Shown: positions 1-8,000 of the stretch, in pieces
How positions within the stretch are numbered: position 1 is the first letter of the stretch
Layout: each line of letters starts with the position of its first letter
Assembly (NCBI GenBank): GCA_002437285.1
Contig: DJOV01000008.1
Span: 10,941 to 37,297 of the forward strand
Length of the DNA stretch: 26,357 bases
Origin: Prevotella sp. UBA6429
Lineage (GTDB): Bacteria; Bacteroidota; Bacteroidia; Bacteroidales; Bacteroidaceae
Direction of reading: 5' to 3'
Notes under the pieces: model-generated
The model's database searches: none
What the model was told of the DNA's origin: nothing
The model's input: only the letters and a program-made list of their open reading frames with translations
Translations under genes and position numbers: made by a program

Positions 1-160
1 ACCGACAAAAAACGCCATTTTCACGCTCTATTTCATCCGCTATCCGTGACAAAGTTTTGCACCAAAAATCATGACATTGTTAGAAACTGCGTACTCGTCA
101 TGAAAGAGGAGGACATAAAATATCGAATCGTGACCCTGGAAAACCCAAGGCTTCGTTCCA

Positions 161-1012
161 TCACTTGACCGTGATATGAAAACACCCCTGGTGCACCTCA
201 TACTTCACATAGCACCTTCCCGACTCGCGCATGTCTCGCAACACTTCGGCCAGCACCCACTTCAGCGTATCGTTGCGCACAGCCCGACGCTGCTCACCTG
301 GAGCCTCAACCGTCTTGTATCGGTTATAGCACACGTCAAACGTCGTGCCATACAGGTGGCAACTGTTTTGGGTGGCGTTGCTGTTTTTGCCGCGGAGACT
401 CTCCACATCGGCCTTGGAGCGAAGCACGCTCGTCACGATAATCTTGTGAAGGGGAATACCCTTGATCTGCAAACTATCGAAGAAGGAACGCCCCACATCC
501 TGCAACAGTACGGACGCCTTGGGGACCAAGTAGGGGATGCTGTTGCGCAGTCGATCCACATGAAAATACATGTTGCTACCCACATAGACCAGTTCCGCCT
601 TTCTCTTTTCCGCATCCTGGCGGTCAAGCACAGGCTTCACACCATACTTCTGCGCGGCCAAGAGTTGCACGTCGTTTTGGTCGGGAAAGGTCAGCGAAAA
701 GCCGGGCACGCTGAAGATGCGGTTCCTCACAAGCGTGCCGTCCGCCTTGAAAAAGCGGGATCCTCCTCTCGCCGTGTCACTCGAACAAAGCGGCACAGCA
801 GCCTGACTGCCAAGCGACTTGCCGTTTCCATCACGCTCTCCTTCCGCCACCGCCTGAGACTTCGCAACCTGCCCGTTCTCCACATTAGCCATGTCTGGGG
901 AAACCTCTTTTGTGTCCTCACCCGCCACCGACGGAAAGACACAACGCACTAACGCCAAGACCAATGTCGTGGCAAGAAAAGATACAATATATTTGGATTT
1001 CTTGTTTTTCAT
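161..1012 (-). CDS. Exported M15-like metallopeptidase domain protein (DUF5715-type)
   Basis: A 283-residue protein with an N-terminal signal or membrane anchor (MKNKKSKYIV followed by a hydrophobic run to about residue 25), so it probably acts in the periplasm. The C-terminal third carries a D-Ala-D-Ala carboxypeptidase-like pattern: S217-x-H219-x-x-G222-x-x-x-D226 matches the zinc-binding SxHxxGxAxD motif of the M15/VanY family, and E272, H274 and H279 near the end can supply the catalytic Glu and third zinc ligand. The middle is not recognisable to me. An upstream in-frame ATG at 1099 exists, but the start at 1012 places the lysine-rich signal peptide at the N-terminus. It is divergent from phoH. 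Cleavage of peptidoglycan stem peptides is an inference from the fold motif; the substrate is unknown. The ExWH motif is only partly matched (E-V-H), so catalytic activity is not certain. Confidence 0.75.
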   Translation of the reverse strand: MKNKKSKYIVSFLATTLVLALVRCVFPSVAGEDTKEVSPDMANVENGQVAKSQAVAEGERDGNGKSLGSQAAVPLCSSDTARGGSRFFKADGTLVRNRIFSVPGFSLTFPDQNDVQLLAAQKYGVKPVLDRQDAEKRKAELVYVGSNMYFHVDRLRNSIPYLVPKASVLLQDVGRSFFDSLQIKGIPLHKIIVTSVLRSKADVESLRGKNSNATQNSCHLYGTTFDVCYNRYKTVEAPGEQRRAVRNDTLKWVLAEVLRDMRESGRCYVKYEVHQGCFHITVK

Positions 1013-1020
1013 TTCACTTG

Positions 1021-1051
1021 CAAATTTACCACAAATAGAGATTATGGCAAA
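1021..1051 (-). promoter_or_regulatory. Bacteroidetes-type promoter for the M15-like gene
   Basis: On the minus strand a TTTG (1051-1048) is followed after exactly 19 bases by TAAATTTG (1028-1021), a full match to the Bacteroidetes -33/-7 consensus TTTG-N19-TAnnTTTG. The -7 box ends only 8 bases before the ATG at 1012, so the predicted transcript would have a leader of a few bases at most. Confidence 0.6.
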
Positions 1052-1126
1052 ACAAAAGCGCCATAAAATATCATCACCTCCTATTATATTTTCTTGCATT
1101 TCGAGTGGTATTTCATATAATTGTCG

Positions 1127-1134
1127 TAAATTTG
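1127..1134 (+). promoter_or_regulatory. Candidate -7 box for the phoH operon
   Basis: TAAATTTG matches the Bacteroidetes -7 consensus and lies 32 bases before the TTG start of phoH. No good TTTG -33 element sits at the usual spacing (a TTTC at 1099-1102 is 24 bases upstream), so only the -7 half is well supported. Confidence 0.45.
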
Positions 1135-1166
1135 CAACGTATTTTCAGACACAAAAAGAAAGAATA

Positions 1167-2162
1167 TTGACAGAGAAGCATATCGTGATTGAAGATGTGG
1201 ACCCCGTAGTGTTTTACGGAGTCAACAACGGACATCTCCAAATGGTCAAGTCGCTGTACCCCAAATTGCGCATCGTGGCACGTGACAACGTGATACGCGT
1301 GTTGGGCGACGAAGACGAGATGGCCAAGGTCGAACACGACCTGGAGGCCATGCGCAAGCATGTGGTGAAGTATAATGCCATCAGCGACGAAGACATCCTC
1401 GACATCGTGAAAGGACAGCCGACCAAGGCCGATGGCGTCAAGGGCGTGCTGGTCTACAGCGTGAGCGGTCGCCCCATCAAGAGCCGTTCCGAAAACCAGC
1501 AGCAGCTCATCGACGCCTTTGGCAAGAGCGACATGATATTTGCAGTGGGCCCCGCAGGCACAGGCAAGACCTACTTGAGCATCGCCCTCGCGGTCAAGGC
1601 CCTCAAGGAGAAGGAGGTCAAGAAGATCATCCTGAGCCGCCCCGCCGTGGAAGCAGGCGAAAAGCTGGGATTCCTGCCAGGCGACATGAAGGACAAGATT
1701 GACCCCTACCTGCAGCCCCTCTACGATGCCTTGGAGGACATGCTGCCCGCAAGCCGCCTGCAGGACATGATGGACAAGCATGTCATCCAGATAGCGCCCT
1801 TGGCCTTCATGCGCGGCCGAACGCTCAGCGACGCCATTGTCATCCTCGACGAGGCGCAAAACACCACCCCGGCGCAAATCAGAATGTTTCTCACCCGAAT
1901 GGGGTGGAACACCAAGATGATCATTACGGGCGACTTGACCCAGATAGACTTGCCGCGTGGGCAGAAGAGCGGCCTGAAGGAAGCGCTGGAGATACTGTCA
2001 GGCATCGAGGGCATCTCGGTGGTCAACCTGACACAAAAGGACATCGTGCGCCACAAGCTGGTGACACGCATCGTCAACGCCTATGCGGCGCATGACAAGC
2101 GACAGGACACCAAGGATGGCCCCAAGGCACACCCGAACGACACGCCCCAGCCAAAGGCTTGA
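1167..2162 (+). CDS. phoH: PhoH family ATPase (PhoH-like protein)
   Basis: A 331-residue cytoplasmic P-loop ATPase of the PhoH/YbeZ family, which is linked to RNA metabolism and ribosome maturation with YbeY in other bacteria; its exact reaction is unsettled. The Walker A motif GPAGTGKT is at residues 128-135 and Walker B ILDEAQN has D228 and E229. The frame is open back to 891, but the family N-terminus (TEKHIVIEDVDPV) begins directly after a TTG at 1167 preceded by a purine-rich AAAAAGAAAGAA stretch, and no ATG is available near it; the codons upstream would run through the promoter region. I therefore choose TTG. The tail after about residue 310 is charged and probably disordered. It heads the operon with purC 37 bases downstream, a gene order common in Bacteroidales. 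Confidence 0.93.
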   Translation: MTEKHIVIEDVDPVVFYGVNNGHLQMVKSLYPKLRIVARDNVIRVLGDEDEMAKVEHDLEAMRKHVVKYNAISDEDILDIVKGQPTKADGVKGVLVYSVSGRPIKSRSENQQQLIDAFGKSDMIFAVGPAGTGKTYLSIALAVKALKEKEVKKIILSRPAVEAGEKLGFLPGDMKDKIDPYLQPLYDALEDMLPASRLQDMMDKHVIQIAPLAFMRGRTLSDAIVILDEAQNTTPAQIRMFLTRMGWNTKMIITGDLTQIDLPRGQKSGLKEALEILSGIEGISVVNLTQKDIVRHKLVTRIVNAYAAHDKRQDTKDGPKAHPNDTPQPKA

Positions 2163-2199
2163 GAAAGAAGAGAGAGTAAAGCTTATAAATAATCCAATT

Positions 2200-3150
2200 A
2201 TGAAAGCATTAACTAAGACCGATTTCCATTTTGATGGACAGAAGAGTGTTTACCATGGCAAAGTGCGCGATGTCTATGACATCAATGACGACCTCATCGT
2301 GATGGTCGCCACCGACCGCATCTCTGCATTCGACGTCGTGTTGCCCAAGGGCATTCCCTTCAAGGGCCAGGTGCTCAACCAGATTGCCGCCAAGTTTCTC
2401 GATTCGACAAGTGACATCTGCCCCAACTGGAAGTTAGCCACGCCAGACCCCATGGTAACCGTGGGTCTGAAGTGCGAGGGCTTCCGCGTGGAGATGATCA
2501 TCCGCTCCATCCTTACCGGATCGGCCTGGAGAGCCTACAAGGACGGCTGCCGCGAGCTGTGCGGCGTGAAGCTGCCCGACGGCATGAGGGAGAACGAGCG
2601 CTTCCCCGAGCCCATCATCACCCCGACGACCAAAGCCGACGAGGGCCACGACATGAACATCTCGCGTGAGGAAATCATCAAGCAGGGCATCGTGTCGGCA
2701 GAGGACTACGCCGTCATCGAGGACTGGACCCGCAAGCTCTTTGCCCGCGGACAGGAAATCGCCGCCAAACGTGGCCTCATCCTCGTGGACACCAAGTATG
2801 AGTTTGGCAAGCGCAACGGCCAGCTTTACCTGATCGACGAGATTCACACACCCGACTCAAGCCGCTACTTCTATGCCGACGGCTATGAGGAGAAACTGGC
2901 CAAGGGTCTGCCACAGCGCCAGCTGTCCAAGGAGTTTGTGCGCCAGTGGCTCATCGAGCGTGGCTTCATGAACCAGCCAGGCGAGAAGATGCCGGAGATC
3001 ACCGACGAGTATGCCCAGCAGGTGTCCGACAGATACGTGGAGCTTTACGAGCACATCACTGGCGAGAAGTTTGACAAAGCGGCTGAAGAGGGAGACATCG
3101 CGGCTCGCATCGAGAAAAACGTCAGCGACTATTTGGCTTCCAGACAGTAA
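2200..3150 (+). CDS. purC: Phosphoribosylaminoimidazole-succinocarboxamide synthase (SAICAR synthetase)
   Basis: A 316-residue cytosolic enzyme of de novo purine synthesis that joins CAIR and aspartate using ATP to give SAICAR. Family motifs are present in order: the glycine-rich ATP-binding start GKVRDVYD (20-27), ATDRISAFD (37-45) followed by LPKGIPFKGQVLNQ, the signature ADEGHDMNIS in the middle, DTKYEFG (197-203) and the metal/substrate site DEIHTPDSSRY (213-223). The length fits the longer purC type of Bacteroidetes rather than the short E. coli type. The frame extends upstream into phoH, but ATG 2200 gives the family N-terminus. It lies between phoH and menG (6-base gap) and is surely co-transcribed with them. 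Confidence 0.97.
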   Translation: MKALTKTDFHFDGQKSVYHGKVRDVYDINDDLIVMVATDRISAFDVVLPKGIPFKGQVLNQIAAKFLDSTSDICPNWKLATPDPMVTVGLKCEGFRVEMIIRSILTGSAWRAYKDGCRELCGVKLPDGMRENERFPEPIITPTTKADEGHDMNISREEIIKQGIVSAEDYAVIEDWTRKLFARGQEIAAKRGLILVDTKYEFGKRNGQLYLIDEIHTPDSSRYFYADGYEEKLAKGLPQRQLSKEFVRQWLIERGFMNQPGEKMPEITDEYAQQVSDRYVELYEHITGEKFDKAAEEGDIAARIEKNVSDYLASRQ

Positions 3151-3156
3151 GCCCGG

Positions 3157-3891
3157 ATGTATAAGCAGGAAAAAATCAACCCCTACGGCAAGCAGGGTGA
3201 CAAGGAGAAATTGGTGGAGGAGATGTTTGACAACATCGCCCCCACCTATGACACGCTGAACCACCGCCTGTCGTGGAACATCGACAAGGGGTGGCGACGC
3301 AAAGCCATCAGGCAACTGGAGCCCAGCCAGCCCAAGGCCATCCTCGACATCGCCACGGGAACAGGCGACTTCGCCATCCTCGCCGCACAGATGTTGCGCC
3401 CCGACAAGATTGTGGGCATAGACATTTCCGAGGGGATGATGAAGGTCGCGCAGGTGAAGGTGAAGAAGGCTGGGCTGCAACAGGTCATCGACATGAAGAA
3501 AGAGGACTGCCTTGCCATGTCTTTTCCCGATAACACATTCGACGCCGCCACATCGGCTTTCGGCATCCGCAACTTCCAGAATCTCGACAAGGGGCTTGCG
3601 GAGATTTGCCGCGTGATGAAACCCGGTGGGCACCTGAGCTTGGTGGAGCTGACCACTCCCGTGTCGTTCCCCATGAGACAACTGTTTAAGATTTACTCGC
3701 ACACCATCTTGCCGGCTTACGGAAAACTGATATCGAAGGACCATGGCGCCTACCAATATCTGACGGCGTCCATCGAGGCCTTCCCGCAAGGCGAACAGAT
3801 GGTCGGCATCTTGAAGAAGGCCGGATTTGCACAAGCCTCATTCCGGCGCTTGACATTTGGCATCTGCACCATGTATTTCGCGCAAAAATAA
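3157..3891 (+). CDS. menG: Demethylmenaquinone methyltransferase (UbiE/MenG)
   Basis: A 244-residue SAM-dependent methyltransferase that performs the last step of menaquinone synthesis, methylating demethylmenaquinone. The N-terminal family signature includes FDNIAPTYDTLNHRLSW and KGWRRKAI (24-51). SAM-binding motif I is ILDIATGTGDFAI (62-74), with the acidic D89 of VGIDIS after strand 2. The second UbiE signature is seen in the stretch from RVMKPGGHLSLVELTTP onward. Menaquinone rather than ubiquinone is expected in this group, so menG fits better than ubiE. It starts 6 bases after purC and ends 6 bases before aroE, so it belongs to the same transcript. Confidence 0.95.
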   Translation: MYKQEKINPYGKQGDKEKLVEEMFDNIAPTYDTLNHRLSWNIDKGWRRKAIRQLEPSQPKAILDIATGTGDFAILAAQMLRPDKIVGIDISEGMMKVAQVKVKKAGLQQVIDMKKEDCLAMSFPDNTFDAATSAFGIRNFQNLDKGLAEICRVMKPGGHLSLVELTTPVSFPMRQLFKIYSHTILPAYGKLISKDHGAYQYLTASIEAFPQGEQMVGILKKAGFAQASFRRLTFGICTMYFAQK

Positions 3892-3897
3892 CACAGA

Positions 3898-4650
3898 ATG
3901 ACTATGGACAAATATGGTTTAATCGGCTACCCGTTGGTACACTCGTTCTCCATCAGTTTCTTCAACGAGAAATTCCAAAACGAAGGCATCGACGCCACGT
4001 ATGAGAATTTTGAAATCCCGACCATCGAGGGCTTTCCCGAAATTCTCGACTCCAACCCCAACCTCCGCGGGCTCAATGTCACCATCCCTTATAAGGAGAA
4101 GGTGATCGGGTATCTTGACTCCCTCAGCAAGGAGGCACAGGAAATAGGGGCTGTCAACGTCATCAAGGTGTCACACAGGGGGAGCAAGACGCTCCTCAAG
4201 GGATACAACAGCGACGTCATCGGCTTCACCAAGAGCATCGAGCCCATGCTGGAACGTTTTCACAGGAAAGCACTCATCCTGGGCACGGGAGGCGCTTCGA
4301 AGGCCATCGAATACGGACTGAGGTCACTGGGGCTGGAAACCATGAAGGTCAGCCGGTCTGAAAAGCCGGGGACCTTGCAGTACAGCCATATCAACGCCGA
4401 AACCATCAAGGAATACAATGTCATCGTCAACTGCACCCCATGCGGCATGTACCCGCACGCCGACGAGTGCCCCGACCTGCCCTACGAGGCGATGGACAGC
4501 CGCACGCTGCTCTACGACCTCATCTACAACCCCGATGAAACGCTGTTCATGAAAAAGGGAAAAGCGCAAGGGGCTCTTGTCAAGAACGGGCTGGAAATGC
4601 TTCTGCTGCAAGCCTATGCCAGCTGGGATTTTTGGAACAGCAAAGATTAA
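3898..4650 (+). CDS. aroE: Shikimate dehydrogenase
   Basis: A 250-residue enzyme reducing 3-dehydroshikimate to shikimate with NADPH in aromatic amino acid synthesis. The shikimate-binding S16-F-S18 is in GYPLVHSFS, the catalytic lysine K66 in NVTIPYKEK, and the catalytic aspartate D106 in GYNSDVIGF. The Rossmann nucleotide loop is GTGGASKA (129-136), and the CTPCGMYP and NGLEMLLLQA motifs close the fold. It is slightly shorter than the E. coli enzyme, as is usual in Bacteroidetes. Two ATGs (3898 and 3904) are possible starts; the first leaves a 6-base gap to menG. purM follows after 21 bases. Confidence 0.96.
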   Translation: MTMDKYGLIGYPLVHSFSISFFNEKFQNEGIDATYENFEIPTIEGFPEILDSNPNLRGLNVTIPYKEKVIGYLDSLSKEAQEIGAVNVIKVSHRGSKTLLKGYNSDVIGFTKSIEPMLERFHRKALILGTGGASKAIEYGLRSLGLETMKVSRSEKPGTLQYSHINAETIKEYNVIVNCTPCGMYPHADECPDLPYEAMDSRTLLYDLIYNPDETLFMKKGKAQGALVKNGLEMLLLQAYASWDFWNSKD

Positions 4651-4671
4651 TCATTAACACAACCATCAACC

Positions 4672-5835
4672 ATGAACAACCGATACATGATGCGTGGCGT
4701 CAGCGCCGCAAAAGAAGACGTGCACAACGCCATCAAAAACATAGACAAAGGACTCTTTCCGCAGGCTTTCTGCAAGATCATCCCCGACATCTTGGGCGGT
4801 GACCCCGAATATTGCAACATCATGCATGCCGACGGAGCCGGGACCAAGTCGTCACTCGCCTACATGTATTGGAAAGAGACGGGCGACCTCAGCGTGTGGA
4901 AAGGCATCGCGCAAGACGCCATCGTCATGAACACCGACGACCTGCTGTGTGTGGGCGCGGTGGACAACATCCTCCTCTCAAGCACCATCGGGCGCAACAA
5001 GATGCTGGTTCCCGGAGAGGTGATCAGCGAAATCATCAACGGCACCGACAGCTTCCTGGAAGAGATGCGCAAGCTGGGCGTGGGCATCTGGCCCACAGGC
5101 GGTGAGACCGCAGACGTGGGCGACCTGGTGCGCACCATCATCGTCGACTCCACCGTGACCTGCCGGATGAAGCGCGCCGATGTCATCGACAACGCCAACA
5201 TCAGGCCGGGTGACGTCATCGTCGGACTGAGCTCCACCGGACAGGCCACCTATGAGCACCGCTACAACGGCGGCATGGGCAGCAACGGGCTGACCAGCGC
5301 ACGGCACGACGTGTTTGCCAAATACCTGGCGGAGAAGTTTCCGGAGAGCTACGACCAAGCCGTCCCCGACGAACTGGTCTACAGCGGCAAGTATCACCTG
5401 ACGGACAAGATCGAAGGGGTCGGCGTGGATGCCGGGCAACTGGTGCTCTCCCCCACCCGCACCTACGCTCCCGTCATACGGAAGATGATTGACGAGCTGC
5501 GCACAGAAATCCACGGCATGGTGCATTGCACAGGCGGCGCACAGACCAAGGTGCTCCACTTCGTCGGGGAGAACTGCAAGGTGGTCAAGGACAACATGTT
5601 CCCCGTCCCGCCACTCTTCCAGATCATCCATGACTGCAGCGGCACCGACTGGAAAGAGATGTACCAGGTGTTCAACATGGGTCACCGCATGGAGATTTAC
5701 GTGAGACCCGAAGTGGCAGAGCAGGTCATCGCCATCAGCAAGAGCTTTGGCATCGACGCACAGGTGGTGGGCCATATCGAGGAAGGCCCGCGCTCGCTGA
5801 CCATCAAGAGTGAGTTCGGCGAGTTCAATTACTAA
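4672..5835 (+). CDS. purM: Phosphoribosylformylglycinamidine cyclo-ligase (AIR synthetase), Bacteroidetes type
   Basis: A 387-residue member of the PurM/ThiL ATP-binding superfamily. It would close the imidazole ring, converting FGAM to AIR in purine synthesis. The glycine-rich DGAGTKSS (54-61), MNTDDLLCVGA with D89/D90, and GGETADV (143-149) are the ATP and metal-binding motifs of the family. GLSSTGQATYEH and a C-terminal GHRMEIYV stretch also fit. It is about 40 residues longer than the E. coli PurM and more divergent, which I recall as typical of this phylum. Co-location with purC in the same operon supports the purine assignment. A different AIRS-related role is less likely. Confidence 0.88.
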   Translation: MNNRYMMRGVSAAKEDVHNAIKNIDKGLFPQAFCKIIPDILGGDPEYCNIMHADGAGTKSSLAYMYWKETGDLSVWKGIAQDAIVMNTDDLLCVGAVDNILLSSTIGRNKMLVPGEVISEIINGTDSFLEEMRKLGVGIWPTGGETADVGDLVRTIIVDSTVTCRMKRADVIDNANIRPGDVIVGLSSTGQATYEHRYNGGMGSNGLTSARHDVFAKYLAEKFPESYDQAVPDELVYSGKYHLTDKIEGVGVDAGQLVLSPTRTYAPVIRKMIDELRTEIHGMVHCTGGAQTKVLHFVGENCKVVKDNMFPVPPLFQIIHDCSGTDWKEMYQVFNMGHRMEIYVRPEVAEQVIAISKSFGIDAQVVGHIEEGPRSLTIKSEFGEFNY

Positions 5836-5875
5836 TGGAAGGGACACCCCACTTATCACTCGACAAAAACAGAAT

Positions 5876-6988
5876 ATGGCAGACAACAACAAGATACTGG
5901 AAAAACTGGAAGGCCTGGAGAGCCGTTATGAGGAGGTCAGCACACTCATTACGGACCCCGACGTAATAGCCGACCAGCAACGCTACGTCAAGCTGACCAA
6001 AGAATACAAGGACCTGGGCGACATCATGGACGCCCGAAACCGCTACATCGCCTGTCTGAACGCCATCAAGGAGGCCAAGGACATCCTGGCCAACGAGAGC
6101 GACCCCGACATGAAGGCCATGGCGCGTGAGGAGCTGCAGGCAAACGAGGACTTGCAGCCCAAGCTGGAGGAGGAGATCAAGATGGACCTCGTGCCCAAGG
6201 ATCCGGAGGACGCCAAAAACGTCCAGATGGAGATTCGCGCCGGGACAGGCGGTGACGAGGCTGCGCTCTTCGCTGGCGACCTTTTCAACATGTACAAGCG
6301 CTATTGTGAGAAGAAAGGATGGACCGTGAGCGTCACGGCTGTCAACGAAGGGGCCGTGGGAGGTTACAAGGAGATAGACTTCGCCGTCAACGGCGACAAC
6401 GTCTATGGCACACTCAAATACGAGTCGGGCGTGCACCGTGTGCAACGCGTGCCCGCCACCGAGACACAAGGGCGCATGCACACCAGCGCCGCAACCGTGG
6501 CCGTGCTGCCCGAAGCCGAAAAGTTTGAGGTGCACATCAACGAGGGCGACATCAAGTGGGACACCTTCCGGTCAAGCGGAGCGGGTGGCCAGAACGTCAA
6601 CAAGGTGAGCTCGGGTGTTCGCTTGCGCTATCCCTGGAAAAACCCGGAGACGGGCGAGATGGAAGAAATCCTCATCGAGTGCACGGAGACCAGAGACCAG
6701 CCCAAGAACAAGGAGCGCGCCCTGAGCCGCCTCTACACCTACATCTACGACCATGAGCACAAGAAATACGTGGACGACATTTCCAGCCGCCGCAAGTCAC
6801 TGGTTTCGACAGGCGACAGGAGCGCGAAGATCCGTACCTACAACTTCCCGCAAGGCCGCGTGACCGACCATCGCATCGGTTACACCACCCACGACCTGCA
6901 GGGATTCCTGGGGGGCGACATCCAGGACATGATAGACGCGCTCACAGTCGCCGAGAACGCCGAGAAACTGAAAGAAAACGAATTATAA
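5876..6988 (+). CDS. prfA: Peptide chain release factor 1
   Basis: A 370-residue translation factor that reads UAA and UAG stop codons and triggers peptide release. The codon-recognition tripeptide P193-A-T195 (in RVPATETQGR) is the RF1-type PxT, not the SPF of RF2. The peptidyl-hydrolysis GGQ is at 237-239 in SSGAGGQNVNKVSSGVRL. The N-terminal third is a helical region rich in charged residues, as in class I release factors. The frame is open from 5810, overlapping purM, but ATG 5876 starts the family N-terminus and gives a 40-base gap. No prmC methyltransferase is next to it here. Confidence 0.97.
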   Translation: MADNNKILEKLEGLESRYEEVSTLITDPDVIADQQRYVKLTKEYKDLGDIMDARNRYIACLNAIKEAKDILANESDPDMKAMAREELQANEDLQPKLEEEIKMDLVPKDPEDAKNVQMEIRAGTGGDEAALFAGDLFNMYKRYCEKKGWTVSVTAVNEGAVGGYKEIDFAVNGDNVYGTLKYESGVHRVQRVPATETQGRMHTSAATVAVLPEAEKFEVHINEGDIKWDTFRSSGAGGQNVNKVSSGVRLRYPWKNPETGEMEEILIECTETRDQPKNKERALSRLYTYIYDHEHKKYVDDISSRRKSLVSTGDRSAKIRTYNFPQGRVTDHRIGYTTHDLQGFLGGDIQDMIDALTVAENAEKLKENEL

Positions 6989-7027
6989 GGCGGGCTCTGC
7001 CAGTCACCGCCACAAAAGACATCAATC

Positions 7028-7849
7028 ATGAACAGACAACAAATCATCAAAGAGATATTCGGCAAGAAGACATTCCTCTGCGTGGGACTTGACACGGACA
7101 TCCGGAAGATCCCGCAGTTCCTGCTGAAGGAAGAGGACCCTATCTTCGAGTTCAACAAGCAGATCATAGAGGCCACCGCCCCCTACTGCATGGCCTACAA
7201 GCCCAATCTCGCCTTCTACGAGAGCATGGGCGTGAAGGGCATCGTCTCATTCAAGAAGACCATCGGTTACCTCCAAGAGCACCATCCCAACCACTTCATC
7301 ATCGCCGACGCCAAGCGCGGAGACATCGGCAACACATCGGCCATGTACGCCCGGAGCTTCTTTGAGGACTTCGGTGTCGACTCCCTGACCGTGGCACCTT
7401 ACATGGGCGCCGACAGCGTCAAGCCCTTCTTGGAATATGACGGCAAATGGGTGATCCTGCTTGCCCTCACGTCCAATGCCGGCTCCGCCGACTTCCAGTT
7501 GACCGAAGACGCCCAAGGCGAACGCCTCTTCGAGAAGGTGCTGCGCACCAGCAAGCAATGGGGCGACAAGGACAACATGATGTATGTCGTAGGCGCCACA
7601 CAGGGCAAGATGTTTGAGGACATACGCAAGATCGTTCCCGACCACTTCCTGCTGGTGCCTGGCGTGGGCGCCCAGGGCGGCAGCTTGCAAGAGGTGTGCA
7701 AGTATGGCATGACGAAGGACTGCGGCCTGATTGTCAACTCCAGCCGCGGCATCATCTACGCAAGCCAGGGCGAAGACTTCGCACAGGCGGCCGCCGAAAA
7801 AGCGAAAGCCTTGCAGCAGCAGATGGCCATCGAGCTGGAGAAGTGCTGA
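7028..7849 (+). CDS. pyrF: Orotidine 5'-phosphate decarboxylase (long, group 2 type)
   Basis: A 273-residue enzyme converting OMP to UMP, the last step of de novo pyrimidine synthesis. The active-site signature IADAKRGDIGNTS contains D94 and catalytic K96. FLCVGLDTD (16-24) at the N-terminus and the phosphate-binding region LVPGVGAQGGS followed by VNSSRGIIYAS near the C-terminus match the longer PyrF group found in Bacteroidetes, actinobacteria and others. It is the last gene of the phoH operon, 39 bases after prfA, and is followed by a strong hairpin. Confidence 0.96.
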   Translation: MNRQQIIKEIFGKKTFLCVGLDTDIRKIPQFLLKEEDPIFEFNKQIIEATAPYCMAYKPNLAFYESMGVKGIVSFKKTIGYLQEHHPNHFIIADAKRGDIGNTSAMYARSFFEDFGVDSLTVAPYMGADSVKPFLEYDGKWVILLALTSNAGSADFQLTEDAQGERLFEKVLRTSKQWGDKDNMMYVVGATQGKMFEDIRKIVPDHFLLVPGVGAQGGSLQEVCKYGMTKDCGLIVNSSRGIIYASQGEDFAQAAAEKAKALQQQMAIELEKC

Positions 7850-7878
7850 CCCCATACGGACTATTTATCATTTCACAT

Positions 7879-7908
7879 AAGGCGTACAATTGTGCAATTG
7901 TACGCCTT
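7879..7908 (+). terminator. Near-perfect palindromic hairpin after pyrF
   Basis: AAGGCGTACAATTG (7879-7892) and its exact complement CAATTGTACGCCTT (7895-7908) form a 14-bp arm pair with only TG between, so in RNA about 13 bp around a GTGC loop. It lies 30 bases after the pyrF stop and has no long T-tract behind it (CCTTTACTCGC). Its position between operons suggests a terminator; a protein-binding palindrome cannot be ruled out. Confidence 0.6.
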
Positions 7909-7967
7909 TACTCGCTAAAAAACTCAAATTATAGCATCGTTTTCCCTCTTTTTAAAATATAAATTAC

Positions 7968-7975
7968 TATATTTG
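7968..7975 (+). promoter_or_regulatory. -7 box upstream of lpxD
   Basis: TATATTTG is a perfect TAnnTTTG match 25 bases before the lpxD ATG, within the A+T-rich stretch following the pyrF hairpin. The -33 element is unclear; a TTTC at 7941-7944 has a spacing of 23. Confidence 0.55.
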
Positions 7976-8000
7976 CAGAAATATTTCAACTTAAACTAAA

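Noticed and set aside
100..168. 22-codon plus-strand ORF (MKEEDIKYRIVTLENPRLRS)
   Set aside because: It is very short, overlaps the 3' end of the convergent gene, and nothing else supports it.
176..952. 258-codon plus-strand frame opposite the M15-like gene
   Set aside because: The minus-strand frame has a signal peptide, a consensus promoter and zinc-binding motifs; the plus frame has none.
2857..3834. 325-codon minus-strand frame opposite purC and menG
   Set aside because: It spans two well-identified plus-strand genes, shows a His/Leu/Val-rich low-information translation and has no family motif.
7696..7962. 88-codon plus-strand frame across the pyrF end and hairpin
   Set aside because: It starts inside pyrF in another frame and runs through the hairpin and the A+T-rich promoter region; not protein-like.
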